A program made the position numbers and the translations under genes. From the NCBI GenBank assembly GCA_024398105.1, contig JAKSJP010000017.1, positions 1-52,944 on the forward strand: 52,944 nt of DNA. The letters are read 5' to 3'. Shown piece after piece: positions 1 through 8,627 of the stretch (position 1 is its first letter; the number at the start of each line of letters is the position of its first letter). The notes below the pieces were generated by a model, which was not told the DNA's origin, did not search any database, and saw only the letters and a program-made list of their open reading frames with translations. The DNA comes from Bacteroidales bacterium. GTDB lineage: Bacteria; Bacteroidota; Bacteroidia; Bacteroidales; UBA932.

Positions 1-28
1 ACTTATTAAAAGCTACCCTTTTTCAGTG

Positions 29-57
29 CCCTCGCCGTGTCAGAGGGAGGGGCCCGC
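29..57 (-). repeat. Dispersed 29-bp repeat, copy 1
   Basis: The complement of this stretch matches 24624-24652 at 28 of 29 positions (core GGGCCCCTCCCTCT). Weaker similarity continues on the flank towards position 110, where both copies carry a CGCTTCGC-type stretch and a TCCCAC stretch. The copies lie about 24.6 kb apart in opposite orientation, both outside genes. It is probably a member of a genome-wide intergenic repeat family; only two copies are visible here. Confidence 0.7.
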
Positions 58-143
58 AAGCGTAGCGCAGTGGGAGGGATGGAGCGCGAAGCGCGGAAGG
101 TCTCCGGAGAAGAGCCGTCGGCTGCTCAAGGTGACCAGGGGGC

Positions 144-173
144 AAAAAAACAGGCCGACCTTTCAGTCGACCT
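144..173 (-). terminator. Intrinsic terminator of the isomerase-like gene
   Basis: On the minus strand, 22 bases past the stop codon, AGGTCGAC pairs with GTCGGCCT (8 bp, one G-T pair, 6-base loop) and is followed by G and seven T. This is a textbook Rho-independent terminator for the gene at 196-1674. Confidence 0.8.
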
Positions 174-195
174 ATTTTTATATGCTTTCGCAGAA

Positions 196-1674
196 TTAGA
201 TTGCGAATGGGTTCTCGCCTGGATAGAGCTGACCTGCTGGAAGAGGAGTGTTGATATCCTCTACGCCGAGCATCTTGAGGGCCTCGAAGAGGACCTTGCC
301 GCAATGATCGAATGCGTATGCACCGTGGTGAGGGAAGTGCTTGCCAACGAGGACGTGACGATAGAAGCGTGCGAATCCTGGGATAGCGTGGATACCGATA
401 CCACCGAATGAGCATGGATCAACATCGAGGAACTCACCCTGAGCGATGTAAGAAACAAGCTTAGAGTCTGAGTTAGACTGGAGACGGAACATTGTAGACT
501 TGCCTGGCTTGATCTGGCCCTCGAGAGTACCCTTTGTGATATCTGGGCTCATGAGACGTGCCTGGATAAGCTGATACTTGATCTTGCAGTCCTTCATGCA
601 CTGTGAGCATGTGTTACCGCAGTGGAAGCCCATGTAGAGGTCCTTGAGGTCAGCACCAGCGAGGCTTGCGCCTGCAGGGATCACGTCAGCAGGAACTGAG
701 TTGTTGATGTCGAGGAGAGTAGCTGGCTTCTCAGTAGCGCACTCAGCCATGTACTCAGAGAGAGCACCATAGAGGTCAACCTCACATGCTACTGGAATAC
801 CACGACCTGTGAGACGTGAGTTAACGTAGCAAGGCTCGAACTCGAAGATTGGCTGCCATGCTGGCCAGCACTTGTTAGCGAATACAGCGTACTTTGAAGC
901 GCCCTTCTGGTTCTCGTACCAGTCGAGGAGAGTAACCTCGAGCTGAGCCATCTTCTTGATAACCTCTGGATAGGTGTTGCGGCTTGGGCCGAGCTCCTTC
1001 TCCATGTCCTTTGCTACAGCCTCGATTTCTGCAGTCTTGCAAGCGTGCTCGTCGTAAGACTTCTTGAGGTCGAGCTCAGAGTTCTCCTGAACCTCGATGC
1101 CGAGATCGTACATTGGCTGGATAGGTGCGTTGCAAGCGAGGAAGTCCCATGGACGTGGACCGAAACCGATGACCTTGAGGTTCTTCACACCGATGACAAC
1201 GCGAGCGATGTTACGGAAGTCAGCGAGTTCCTTTACAGCCTCTTCAGGAGTTACGTTAGGATACTCAGGGATGTAGACCTTAAGGCGACGGAGACCTACG
1301 CTGTAAGAGAAGTTGAGGACACCGCAAAGAGCGTCACCACGGTCAGAAGCGAGGTTAGCCTTGCCTTCCTCCTTAGCTGCGAGTACCATTGCAGGACCAT
1401 TGAACTTCTGGCAGAAAAGGGTGGTAGGACCCTCTGGACCGAAGTTGCCGAGGAACATGCAGACTGCATTGATGCCATTCTCCTTAGCCCAGTCAAGAGC
1501 CTTGTAGGTGTCAACATCGTTTTCGATAGTAACAGGGCAGTCGTATACTTCTGGAAGACCAGCTTTCTTTACTTCTGCCATAACGGCTGCGAGACGAGCC
1601 TGGGTAAGTGAAATTGGGAAGCAGTCGCGGCTAACACCGACGATACCGAGCTTCACTGTAGGTTGATTGATCAT
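196..1674 (-). CDS. L-fucose/L-arabinose isomerase family protein
   Basis: A 492-residue protein that reads as a member of the fucose/arabinose isomerase-like family (COG2407 type), which interconverts aldoses and ketoses in the cytoplasm with a divalent metal. The N-terminal part (from VKLGIVGVSRDCFP) is the Rossmann-like domain. The C-terminal third contains the Cys-rich stretch CGNTCSQCMKDC near residues 355-366 and the family-like ending with GIHAIPGFARFYRHV and HHGAYAFDHCG. There is no signal peptide. The substrate cannot be told from sequence: the family includes enzymes and proteins of unknown substrate, and no kinase or aldolase is adjacent. It has its own promoter (1727-1759) and terminator, so it is probably monocistronic. 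The family call is firm; specificity is open. Confidence 0.8.
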   Translation of the reverse strand: MINQPTVKLGIVGVSRDCFPISLTQARLAAVMAEVKKAGLPEVYDCPVTIENDVDTYKALDWAKENGINAVCMFLGNFGPEGPTTLFCQKFNGPAMVLAAKEEGKANLASDRGDALCGVLNFSYSVGLRRLKVYIPEYPNVTPEEAVKELADFRNIARVVIGVKNLKVIGFGPRPWDFLACNAPIQPMYDLGIEVQENSELDLKKSYDEHACKTAEIEAVAKDMEKELGPSRNTYPEVIKKMAQLEVTLLDWYENQKGASKYAVFANKCWPAWQPIFEFEPCYVNSRLTGRGIPVACEVDLYGALSEYMAECATEKPATLLDINNSVPADVIPAGASLAGADLKDLYMGFHCGNTCSQCMKDCKIKYQLIQARLMSPDITKGTLEGQIKPGKSTMFRLQSNSDSKLVSYIAQGEFLDVDPCSFGGIGIHAIPGFARFYRHVLVGKHFPHHGAYAFDHCGKVLFEALKMLGVEDINTPLPAGQLYPGENPFAI

Positions 1675-1726
1675 ATCAAATAAGAATTGTTAATGATTCT
1701 AGTGATTATATGTGTCTTTATATCCC

Positions 1727-1759
1727 CAAATATAATGATAAACAAACCAATTTCAAAAA
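1727..1759 (-). promoter_or_regulatory. Bacteroidetes-type promoter for the isomerase-like gene
   Basis: On the minus strand, TTTTTG (1754-1759) is followed after 19 bases by TATATTTG (1727-1734). This matches the Bacteroides primary sigma consensus TTTG-N19-21-TAnnTTTG in both boxes and spacing. The start codon of the isomerase-like gene is 52 bases downstream. Confidence 0.75.
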
Positions 1760-1827
1760 GAACTACACATAATTCTTTGTAAAAAATCGGTTTGTCTATA
1801 AAAACTATTCGTGTTAGTCGGCAGAGA

Positions 1828-2766
1828 CTATCTTCCTCGCTCGAGCTTATGTCTGTTGATCTGCTCACGGGAATGCCATAGGCCGTAGATCTCGCTGCAG
1901 TTTCCTGCGGTGATGAAAGCATGGATTCCGTTCTTCCTGATGAACTCCAGCAGGTTAGCGAACTCTGACTGGGTGAGGAGTGACTGGATCTCGATGCCTT
2001 CGTCTCCCTTGTAGCCGCCTTTGACTTCATAGAGCGAGCATCCTCTGTAGAGCTCGTCGATGATGTACTGCCTGATCTTTTCGTGCTCGGAACTGATGAT
2101 GCACACTCTCTTGCGCTTGTTCAGGGTGGCTGTGAAGTAGTCGACGACGATTCCGTTCAGCCATGTTCCTATCATGCCGATGACGACGATCCTGAACGGA
2201 TGGATGGCGAAAGCTGTCAGCACGACAGCGAAGCCTGCTATTGTGACTGAGGTTCCGATGTCCTGATGGAGATATTTCTTCATGATGAGAGCCACTATGT
2301 CAAGGCCTCCGGTAGAAGCGTTGATCCTGAACAGGAAGGCCTGCGACGCACCGAGCATGAGAACGAACGCCAGGAGGTCGAAGATCGGTTCGCCCATGAC
2401 GGATGTCATTCCGGGCTCGATCAGCCTCTCGTAAGGGCAGATTGCCTCCCATATGTCCATGAACGGTCCGAGAAGCAGGGAAGCGAACACCGTCTTGATG
2501 CCCACTTCACGGCCCAGGCATGCGAAGGCCAGCAGGATGAGCACCGCATTCATCAGAAGGACAAGCATTGAGACCTTGATCGTGATGCCGATTCCGGAAA
2601 GCAGCTGGGCTACGACGATCGCAAGGCCGGAGATCGTACCTATGACGAGGCTGCTTGGTACAAGGAAATAGTATACGGCCGCTGCTCCGATCAGCAGTCC
2701 GACTGTCATCATTATGAGTTCCTTCCAGAAATTCTTGTTCTTGAGGAAAGTAAGATTTATTTTCAT
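1828..2766 (-). CDS. YitT family membrane protein (DUF2179 C-terminal domain)
   Basis: A 312-residue inner-membrane protein of the YitT family. The N-terminal two thirds hold about five hydrophobic segments (for example MTVGLLIGAAAVYYFLV and LLSGIGITIKVSMLVLL). The last 80 or so residues form the soluble DUF2179 domain (RKRVCIISSEHEKIRQYIIDEL onward, with the family's GGYKGDEG-like turn). The molecular function of the family is not established. I start at the ATG beginning MKINLTFLKN, because an upstream in-frame TTG overlaps the -7 promoter box at 2788-2795 and would lie upstream of the transcript start. Monocistronic by spacing. Confidence 0.85.
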   Translation of the reverse strand: MKINLTFLKNKNFWKELIMMTVGLLIGAAAVYYFLVPSSLVIGTISGLAIVVAQLLSGIGITIKVSMLVLLMNAVLILLAFACLGREVGIKTVFASLLLGPFMDIWEAICPYERLIEPGMTSVMGEPIFDLLAFVLMLGASQAFLFRINASTGGLDIVALIMKKYLHQDIGTSVTIAGFAVVLTAFAIHPFRIVVIGMIGTWLNGIVVDYFTATLNKRKRVCIISSEHEKIRQYIIDELYRGCSLYEVKGGYKGDEGIEIQSLLTQSEFANLLEFIRKNGIHAFITAGNCSEIYGLWHSREQINRHKLERGR

Positions 2767-2787
2767 TTTGCTTATGAAGTATAAGTG

Positions 2788-2795
2788 CAAATATA
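2788..2795 (-). promoter_or_regulatory. -7 box (TATATTTG) of the YitT gene
   Basis: An exact TAnnTTTG match on the minus strand, 22 bases before the chosen ATG. No clear -33 TTTG is visible. The box decides against the longer TTG-initiated reading frame. Confidence 0.6.
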
Positions 2796-2842
2796 TATAA
2801 ATCTAATAGATATTAAATATATACAGAGAAATATTTATCGCT

Positions 2843-2876
2843 GAAAATAAAAAAAGAGCAGCCTGAGCCGCTCTTT
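2843..2876 (-). terminator. Intrinsic terminator of the cyclophilin gene
   Basis: Minus strand: GAGCGGC pairs with GCTGCTC around a TCAG loop (one G-T pair) and is followed by TTTTTTTATTTT. It lies 33 bases beyond the cyclophilin stop codon. A CATGGTACC motif (2883-2891) sits between stop and hairpin. Confidence 0.8.
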
Positions 2877-2908
2877 CATGTCCATGGTACCCTGTCCGAT
2901 GGTCCGTG

Positions 2909-3592
2909 CTATCTTTCTCTTACCATCGTGATGATCCTGACGTCGCTGACTGGACGGTCGAGGCTGTCGGTAGGAACGCCTGCGATGGCGTCGACTACAT
3001 CCTGGCCTTCGATGATCTCGCCGAAGACGGTATATTCGCCGTCAAGGTGAGGGGATCCTCCGAGAGTCTTGTAGATTTCTCTCTGCTCGTCTGTGAGGAC
3101 GAGAGGGCAGTCTTTCCTCCATGAGCTGTTCACCTTGTTGACCACAGAGTCCAGCTGAGCGTCGTCGTCGAACTGGCGTCCCATGAAGAGGCAGAACTGA
3201 GAACCGCTTGACTCCCTTTCAGGATTGACGTCGTTTCCCTGGCGTGCCGCATTCATCGCACCTCTCTTATGGATATGATGTGGGAGGATTTCGGCAGGAA
3301 GTGTGTATCCTGCGTCAGACTCTCCGAGCGGTGCACCTGGTGCCGCTGTCTTCGAGTCCGGGTCTCCGAACTGGTCCATGAAGTTGTTGATTACTCTATG
3401 GAAAAGGATTCCGTCGTAAAAATGCTCGTCGACAAGCTTGAGGAAGTTGTCACGATGGATGGGAGTGTCGTTGTAGAGGACGACCTTCACGTTACCCATC
3501 GAGGTCTCGATCCTCACCACCGGCTCAACAGGCTTTGTAGCACAAGCCGACAGCATCAGAACGGCAACGGCGGAAAGAAACAGGTTTTTCAT
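2909..3592 (-). CDS. Peptidyl-prolyl cis-trans isomerase lipoprotein (cyclophilin type)
   Basis: A 227-residue exported foldase. Residues 1-17 form a lipoprotein signal with lipobox LSAC, so Cys17 is the likely lipidated residue and the enzyme acts in the cell envelope. The cyclophilin core follows: ETSMGNVKVVLYNDTP, then FHRVINNFMDQFGDP (active-site Arg and Phe region), RGAMNAAR, SSGSQFCLF and GEYTVFGEIIEGQDVVDAI. A roughly 35-residue insertion rich in Asp, Ser and Lys (QFDDDAQLDSVVNK and onward) separates the last two blocks, common among Bacteroidetes cyclophilins. It follows lysA by 76 bases and may be partly cotranscribed with it, but has its own terminator. Confidence 0.9.
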   Translation of the reverse strand: MKNLFLSAVAVLMLSACATKPVEPVVRIETSMGNVKVVLYNDTPIHRDNFLKLVDEHFYDGILFHRVINNFMDQFGDPDSKTAAPGAPLGESDAGYTLPAEILPHHIHKRGAMNAARQGNDVNPERESSGSQFCLFMGRQFDDDAQLDSVVNKVNSSWRKDCPLVLTDEQREIYKTLGGSPHLDGEYTVFGEIIEGQDVVDAIAGVPTDSLDRPVSDVRIITMVRER

Positions 3593-3668
3593 TGCAACAG
3601 TAAGTAGTTGACAGTTAATATTTTATGCATTTTCCTGTGGGCGCGGAGCACCTACAGGGAAATTCGTA

Positions 3669-4817
3669 TTACTCTGAGTAGTAAGACTTTGCGATATCGC
3701 GGAGGTTGTACCTCATTGCCATGATCTCACCATAGGCTCCGGCAGAGCGCATTGCGATAAGGTCGCCTCTGCTTGTGCCTGCAAGCTCGCGGTCTTTTCC
3801 GAAGCAGTCTGATGATTCGCATACAGGACCGACTACGTCATACTTCTCGGCGGGCTTGTCGGAAGTGAGGTTCTCGATCTTGTGGTATGCCTCGTAGAGG
3901 GCAGGGCGGATGAGGTCGTTCATGCCGGCGTCTACGATGGCGAACTTCTTCTTCTGACCCTCCTTTACATATAATACCTTGGTTATGAGTGAACCGCACT
4001 GAGCTACGACTGAACGGCCGAGCTCGAAATGGAGCTCCTGGCCTGGACGGAGCGAGAGGTACTTGTTGAATGTGGCGAAGTATGAATCGAAGTCAGGAAC
4101 CGGATTTCCGTCTGGATCCTCATAGTCGATTCCCCAGCCGCCACCTACGTTGATGGTCTTCAGCTGTACGTTCTTCTTCTCAAGCTGGTCCTGGAGGCCG
4201 TTGATCCTGTTGCAGAGTTCCTGGAAAGGATCTGTGTCAAGAATCTGCGATCCGATGTGGAAATGGAGTCCGATAAGCTCGAGGTTGGCCAGCGAAGGAA
4301 GAGAGTCGATCACTGAGTCGAGCTCCCACATTCCGATACCGAACTTGTTCTCCTCGAGGCCGGTTGTGATGTAGTGGTGTGTGTGGGCGTCGATATTAGG
4401 GTTGACGCGGAGGGCGATGCAAGCCTTCTTTCCCTTTGATGCAGCGATCTCGTTGATCACTTGCATCTCAGGGACTGACTCCACGTTGAAGCAGCTGATC
4501 CCGGCCTCAAGCGCATACTCGATCTCCCAGTCTGACTTTCCTACGCCGGCGAATACCACCTTTGCAGGATCGAAACCGTTCTCGACCGCACATCTCACTT
4601 CATTGCCGCTGACGCAGTCTACTCCGAGTCCTGCCTTGCGGATCTCCTCGAGGAGGACGGTGTTGGCGTTCGCCTTGACTGCATAGTGTACCTTGTAGCC
4701 GCTGTACTTCTGCTCATTCTCGCTGATCTTCAGGAGAGTGGCGCGGAGCACGTCCATGTCATACCAATAGAAAGGCGTCTGGATAGCCTTCAGTTTTTCG
4801 ATGGGAAATTTTGTCAT
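3669..4817 (-). CDS. lysA: Diaminopimelate decarboxylase
   Basis: Catalyses the last step of lysine synthesis, meso-diaminopimelate to L-lysine plus CO2, with pyridoxal phosphate, in the cytoplasm. The 382-residue protein has the fold-type III signature: PLP lysine in YKVHYAVKAN (Lys48), HFHIGSQI, GGGWGIDYEDP (phosphate loop), ELGRSVVAQCG, and the active-site cysteine motif CESSDCFGKDREL. It is at the short end for the family but complete. It sits 25 bases behind the aspartate kinase gene on the same strand, so first and last enzymes of the lysine pathway are probably cotranscribed. Confidence 0.96.
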   Translation of the reverse strand: MTKFPIEKLKAIQTPFYWYDMDVLRATLLKISENEQKYSGYKVHYAVKANANTVLLEEIRKAGLGVDCVSGNEVRCAVENGFDPAKVVFAGVGKSDWEIEYALEAGISCFNVESVPEMQVINEIAASKGKKACIALRVNPNIDAHTHHYITTGLEENKFGIGMWELDSVIDSLPSLANLELIGLHFHIGSQILDTDPFQELCNRINGLQDQLEKKNVQLKTINVGGGWGIDYEDPDGNPVPDFDSYFATFNKYLSLRPGQELHFELGRSVVAQCGSLITKVLYVKEGQKKKFAIVDAGMNDLIRPALYEAYHKIENLTSDKPAEKYDVVGPVCESSDCFGKDRELAGTSRGDLIAMRSAGAYGEIMAMRYNLRDIAKSYYSE

Positions 4818-4842
4818 GTCTAGTTCGTTATAATGTCAGTGT

Positions 4843-6156
4843 CTATTCAAAAAGACCGGCGCTGAGAGCCTTGAGTGCAGGGACCTTGTCCTCAGCCTTC
4901 ACGAGGATGGAAACGTTGTGGCTGCTTCCGCCGTATGAGATCATACGGATTGGCACGTTTGTGAGCGAGCTGAAGATCTTTCCTGCATAGCCATGGCTGT
5001 AAGGCTCAAGGTCGCCGACGATAGAGATGATGACCATGTTCCTGTCGACCTCGACCATTCCGTACTTCTTGAGGTCGTCTACGATAGCGTCGAGATGTGA
5101 GGTGTTGTCGATGGTCACTGACACGCCGACCTCAGAGGTGGAGATCATATCGATAGGAGTCTTGTAGCTCTCGAAGATCTCGAATACCTTGCGGAGGAAG
5201 CCGTAGGCAAGGAGCATGCGGCCTGAGTGGATCCTGATCGCGGTGATGTTGTCCTTCGCTGCGATGGCTGCGATCCTGTCTCTGTACTGTACTGAGGAGA
5301 TGTTGGTTCCTCTTGCCTGTGGGTCCATGGTGTTGAGCAGACGTACGGGGATGTTGTTGCTCTTTGCAGGAAGTACGCAGGTAGGGTGGAGGATCTTTGC
5401 TCCGAAATATGCAAGCTCTGCTGCCTCGTCGAATGAGAGGTCAGATACAGGCTTGGTGTTCTCTACGAAACGAGGGTCGTTGTTGTGCATTCCGTCGATG
5501 TCGGTCCAGATCTGGATCTCGTCAGCCATGATAGCTGCGCCGAGGAGGGATGCGGTGTAGTCGCTTCCGCCTCTCTGGAGGTTGTCGACGTCGCCGAATG
5601 CGTTGCGGCAGATGAAGCCCTGGGTCACATAGATCTCGTATCCTGGGTTCTGTACGAGGGTAGAGTTGATGTGCTCCCTGATGTACTGCTGGTCAGGCTC
5701 GCCGTTCTCGTCTGTCCTCATGAAGTCGAGGGCAGGGAGGAGGGCTGCGTTGATGCCCTGCTCGAGAAGGTAGAGATGGAACATGCCTGTAGAGATGATC
5801 TCACCCTGCGAAAGGATGATCTTCTCCTCGAAGCTTGTGAACACGTCTCTGGTGATTGACCTGATATAGTCGAAACGCTCCTTGATGAGCGCCATTCCTT
5901 TCTCTTTGTATTCTGGAGTGCTGTAGAGCTCCTCGATATGGCCTACATATTTGTTGTAGAGCTTGTTGATGACCTCAAGTGCACTGTCCTTGTTGTCGAG
6001 TGAGAGATAGTTGGAGATCTCTACGAGACTGTTTGTGGTTCCTGACATCGCTGAAAGGACGACGAGGTTGGTCTGTCCGTCACATACGAGCTTAGCCACG
6101 TTCTTCATTCTCTGGGCGCTTCCTACTGAAGTGCCGCCAAATTTCATTACTTTCAT
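4843..6156 (-). CDS. lysC: Aspartate kinase
   Basis: Phosphorylates L-aspartate, the first step towards lysine, threonine and methionine. The 437-residue monofunctional enzyme starts with the diagnostic MKVMKFGGTSVGSAQRM. It has LVVLSAMSGTTNSLVEI, the GGSDYTASLLGAAI catalytic motif, and QIWTDIDGMHNNDPRFV. The C-terminal 140 residues hold two ACT domains (MISTSEVGVSVTIDN and the VPIRMISYGGSSHNVSILV block), where end-product feedback is expected. There is no homoserine dehydrogenase fusion. Pairing with lysA argues for the lysine-specific isozyme; this is inference from context. The LOG-family gene precedes it by 55 bases. Confidence 0.95.
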   Translation of the reverse strand: MKVMKFGGTSVGSAQRMKNVAKLVCDGQTNLVVLSAMSGTTNSLVEISNYLSLDNKDSALEVINKLYNKYVGHIEELYSTPEYKEKGMALIKERFDYIRSITRDVFTSFEEKIILSQGEIISTGMFHLYLLEQGINAALLPALDFMRTDENGEPDQQYIREHINSTLVQNPGYEIYVTQGFICRNAFGDVDNLQRGGSDYTASLLGAAIMADEIQIWTDIDGMHNNDPRFVENTKPVSDLSFDEAAELAYFGAKILHPTCVLPAKSNNIPVRLLNTMDPQARGTNISSVQYRDRIAAIAAKDNITAIRIHSGRMLLAYGFLRKVFEIFESYKTPIDMISTSEVGVSVTIDNTSHLDAIVDDLKKYGMVEVDRNMVIISIVGDLEPYSHGYAGKIFSSLTNVPIRMISYGGSSHNVSILVKAEDKVPALKALSAGLFE

Positions 6157-6211
6157 ATCTTGTCTGTTCGTTTATTTCCGAGATAACAATCTGCAAAAAT
6201 AGCAAAAAACT

Positions 6212-7327
6212 TTACTTCGTAAAATTCAAAATCGATTCAACTGCCTCTTCTCCGTCCTCGACGAGGGAAATAATCAGATTCTTGTATCTTCCGTTGGCGA
6301 GCATGGCCTCGAAAAGCGGGATGACAGGCATCTCCTCGGTCCAGTATTTCCTTCCCATGAACACCATCGGGCTCGCGTATCCGAAGCTCATGTAGTGGTT
6401 CTGGTTGGCGTCCTGGAAAATCTCCTGCATTGTGCCGGCGCTGCCTGGGGTGTAGATGATTCCGCCCTTTGAGATCGTGAGGATCTTGTCCTCGCGCACG
6501 CTGTTGTCGAAGTACTTCGCGATATGGGTCGCGAACGCAGCTGCAGGCTCATGTCCATATAGGAAAGTCGGGATCCCGAGGCTGACATAGCCTTTGTCCT
6601 GAGGGTACTTCTCGATCACCTGGAAGGCGACGTCGAGCCAGTATTCGTCCTTGAACGAAGGGGCTTTCGATACCATGGCAATCGCATCCATGGTCTCTTC
6701 CATCGTCCTTCCTGCCATCCACGCTCCGAGATGTGTCGCTTCCATAGCGCCTGGACCACCTCCTGAGACCATCAGGAAACCCTTCTCAGTCAGCGTCTTG
6801 CTGAACTTGACGATCTCGGTGTAGGAATGGCCGTCACGGCTGATGCCGTGTCCGCCCATCACACCGACCACCTTCTTCTCGTCGAACTGCTCGAGGAAGT
6901 CGTGGAGGAAATCGCTGATGGAATGGTCATGGAGCACTCTTGCGAGTGATTCCTTGATGTCCGAGTCGGAGTTGATCTCCTTTCCGGCAGAAATATAATG
7001 CCTGTAGATGCGTTGGTCGTATGTCGTGGCGAAGGTCTCCGGCTTGCCGATCTTGTAGGTGTCGTACAGGCCTTTCGCCGTGTAGAGATGCCTTGGAAGC
7101 CTGAAGGTGGCACTGAGGCTGGAGATGACGAGATTGTCCTTCTGGACCTTCTCGGTCAAGGTCGGGGTCATGTAGCATCCCATGAAGATGCAGTCCTTGA
7201 AAGTGGACTTTTCAGCTCTTTCGATGACAGGCATGAAATCCAGTCGCCTGAAAATGAAGTTCTTGACTTCGGTATGATAGAGCGCTTCCTTGAGCTCGTC
7301 CAGAGTTGAGATGTCGATGTGTTTCAT
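6212..7327 (-). CDS. LOG family protein (nucleotide-binding, lysine-decarboxylase-like fold)
   Basis: A 371-residue protein whose residues about 130-371 form a LOG/TIGR00730-like Rossmann domain: GVMGGHGISRDG, MVSGGGPGAMEATHLGAW, then PGSAGTMQEIFQDA. The last replaces the usual PGGxGTxxE by PGSAGTxxE but keeps the Thr and Glu. Some LOG proteins release free cytokinin-type bases from nucleotide monophosphates; others are nucleosidases of unknown substrate. An N-terminal domain of about 130 residues (HIDISTLDELKEALYH, RRLDFMPVIERA) is of the kind seen in large LOG-like proteins. I chose the ATG giving MKHIDIST over an upstream in-frame codon that intrudes on the divergent threonine dehydratase promoter. 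Probably the first gene of the LOG-lysC-lysA transcript. Confidence 0.8.
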   Translation of the reverse strand: MKHIDISTLDELKEALYHTEVKNFIFRRLDFMPVIERAEKSTFKDCIFMGCYMTPTLTEKVQKDNLVISSLSATFRLPRHLYTAKGLYDTYKIGKPETFATTYDQRIYRHYISAGKEINSDSDIKESLARVLHDHSISDFLHDFLEQFDEKKVVGVMGGHGISRDGHSYTEIVKFSKTLTEKGFLMVSGGGPGAMEATHLGAWMAGRTMEETMDAIAMVSKAPSFKDEYWLDVAFQVIEKYPQDKGYVSLGIPTFLYGHEPAAAFATHIAKYFDNSVREDKILTISKGGIIYTPGSAGTMQEIFQDANQNHYMSFGYASPMVFMGRKYWTEEMPVIPLFEAMLANGRYKNLIISLVEDGEEAVESILNFTK

Positions 7328-7365
7328 AATCCCGCAATATACTGAATTTATTTTAGAAATTGATG

Positions 7366-7373
7366 TACATTTG
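7366..7373 (+). promoter_or_regulatory. -7 box (TACATTTG) of the threonine dehydratase gene
   Basis: An exact TAnnTTTG match 16 bases before the ATG at 7390, implying a very short leader and no room for an attenuator. No convincing -33 box was seen. Confidence 0.55.
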
Positions 7374-7389
7374 CGGACACTTTTAAACA

Positions 7390-8601
7390 ATGACTATGTC
7401 AGAACAGAAATTATCTCTCGACCATATCTACCGCGCATCACATGTGCTGAAGTCTGTGATCCGTCCGACTAACCTCATCAAGACACCATGCCTTGGCAAG
7501 AACGTATACATCAAGCCTGAGAATCTCCAGGTGACAGGTTCTTTCAAGGTCAGAGGCGCAGGCTATATGATCTCGCAGCTCACTGCAGAGGAAAGAGAGA
7601 GGGGAGTCATCGCATGCTCCGCCGGAAACCACGCCCAGGGCGTCGCGCTTGCGGCCCAGAGCTATGGCATCCCTGCTACGATCTGTCTACCGGAGGGAGC
7701 ACCGATCTCGAAGGTCGAGGCTACCAGAAGCTACGGCGCGGAAATCTGTCTGGTCCCAGGTGTCTATGACGACGCCTACAACTATGCCCTCAAGCTGAAA
7801 GACGAGAAGGGGCTTGCCTTCGTGCATCCGTTCGACAATCCGCTGGTCATCGCGGGCCAGGGTACCATAGGCCTTGAGATTCTCGACGAGCTTTCTGACG
7901 TCGAGCAGGTCGTCGTGCCTATCGGAGGCGGTGGACTCGCAAGCGGAGTGGCCTATGCCATCAAGCAGCTCAACCCGGGTGTCAAGGTCTACGGAGTGCA
8001 GGCAGAGGGCGCTCCTAGCATGTTCAACAGTGTCCATGACGGTCACGTCGAGCGTCTCGACTCTGTCCATACCATCGCTGACGGTATCGCTGTAAAGCAG
8101 CCTGGAGAGAATACCTTCGAGCTCTGCAGAAGCCTTCTCGACGGCATCGTGACCGTAACCGAGGACGAGATCTGCGCAGCGATAATCAAGCTTCTCGAAA
8201 AGAGGAAGCTCATCGCGGAAGGTGCTGGTGCAGTGTCTGTTGCAGCTGTCATGTTCGACAAGGTGCCGGTAGGTGACAAGAAGACCGTCTGCATCGTCAG
8301 CGGCGGTAACATCGACGTCAACTTCCTCAACCGAATCATCGACCGCGGTCTTGAGAAGAGCGGCCGCAAGTGCACGTTCACCATCGAGGTCCCTGACAAG
8401 CCGGGCCAGCTCGTGGCTATCTCAAGCATCGTCGCATCTCTCGGCGCGAACATCACTGCCGTGAACCACGAAAGGACCGCCGCTACGGCGGATGTGACCT
8501 CATGCCAGCTCCGCGTCGCTCTTGAGACAAGGAACCATGCCCATGTCGACGAGATCCGCAACGCTCTAGTCGAAAATGGCTACATCATCGTAGGAAAATA
8601 A
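7390..8601 (+). CDS. Threonine ammonia-lyase (threonine dehydratase)
   Basis: Deaminates L-threonine to 2-oxobutanoate with PLP, feeding isoleucine synthesis or threonine catabolism. The 403-residue protein has the PLP lysine in GSFKVRGAGYM (Lys53), the SAGNHAQGVA loop, the glycine-rich phosphate-binding VPIGGGGLASGVAYA, and EGAGAVSVAAV. The C-terminal 75 or so residues are a single ACT-type domain (TFTIEVPDKPGQLVAISSIVASLG). This architecture is that of the roughly 400-residue ilvA/tdcB class, not the 500-residue E. coli IlvA with two regulatory repeats. It is transcribed divergently from the LOG-lysC-lysA group, so both face a shared 62-bp intergenic region. Whether it is biosynthetic or catabolic is not visible. 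Confidence 0.92.
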   Translation: MTMSEQKLSLDHIYRASHVLKSVIRPTNLIKTPCLGKNVYIKPENLQVTGSFKVRGAGYMISQLTAEERERGVIACSAGNHAQGVALAAQSYGIPATICLPEGAPISKVEATRSYGAEICLVPGVYDDAYNYALKLKDEKGLAFVHPFDNPLVIAGQGTIGLEILDELSDVEQVVVPIGGGGLASGVAYAIKQLNPGVKVYGVQAEGAPSMFNSVHDGHVERLDSVHTIADGIAVKQPGENTFELCRSLLDGIVTVTEDEICAAIIKLLEKRKLIAEGAGAVSVAAVMFDKVPVGDKKTVCIVSGGNIDVNFLNRIIDRGLEKSGRKCTFTIEVPDKPGQLVAISSIVASLGANITAVNHERTAATADVTSCQLRVALETRNHAHVDEIRNALVENGYIIVGK

Positions 8602-8627
8602 ACGCAATACAGAAAACAGAGGCCTGT

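Noticed and set aside
1045-1611. 188-residue plus-strand frame opposite the isomerase-like gene
   Set aside because: It mirrors the codon pattern of a clearly conserved gene on the other strand and has no recognisable features.
3631-3662. Terminator between lysA and the cyclophilin gene
   Set aside because: TTTCCTGT and ACAGGGAAA can pair imperfectly, but no T-run follows on the minus strand.
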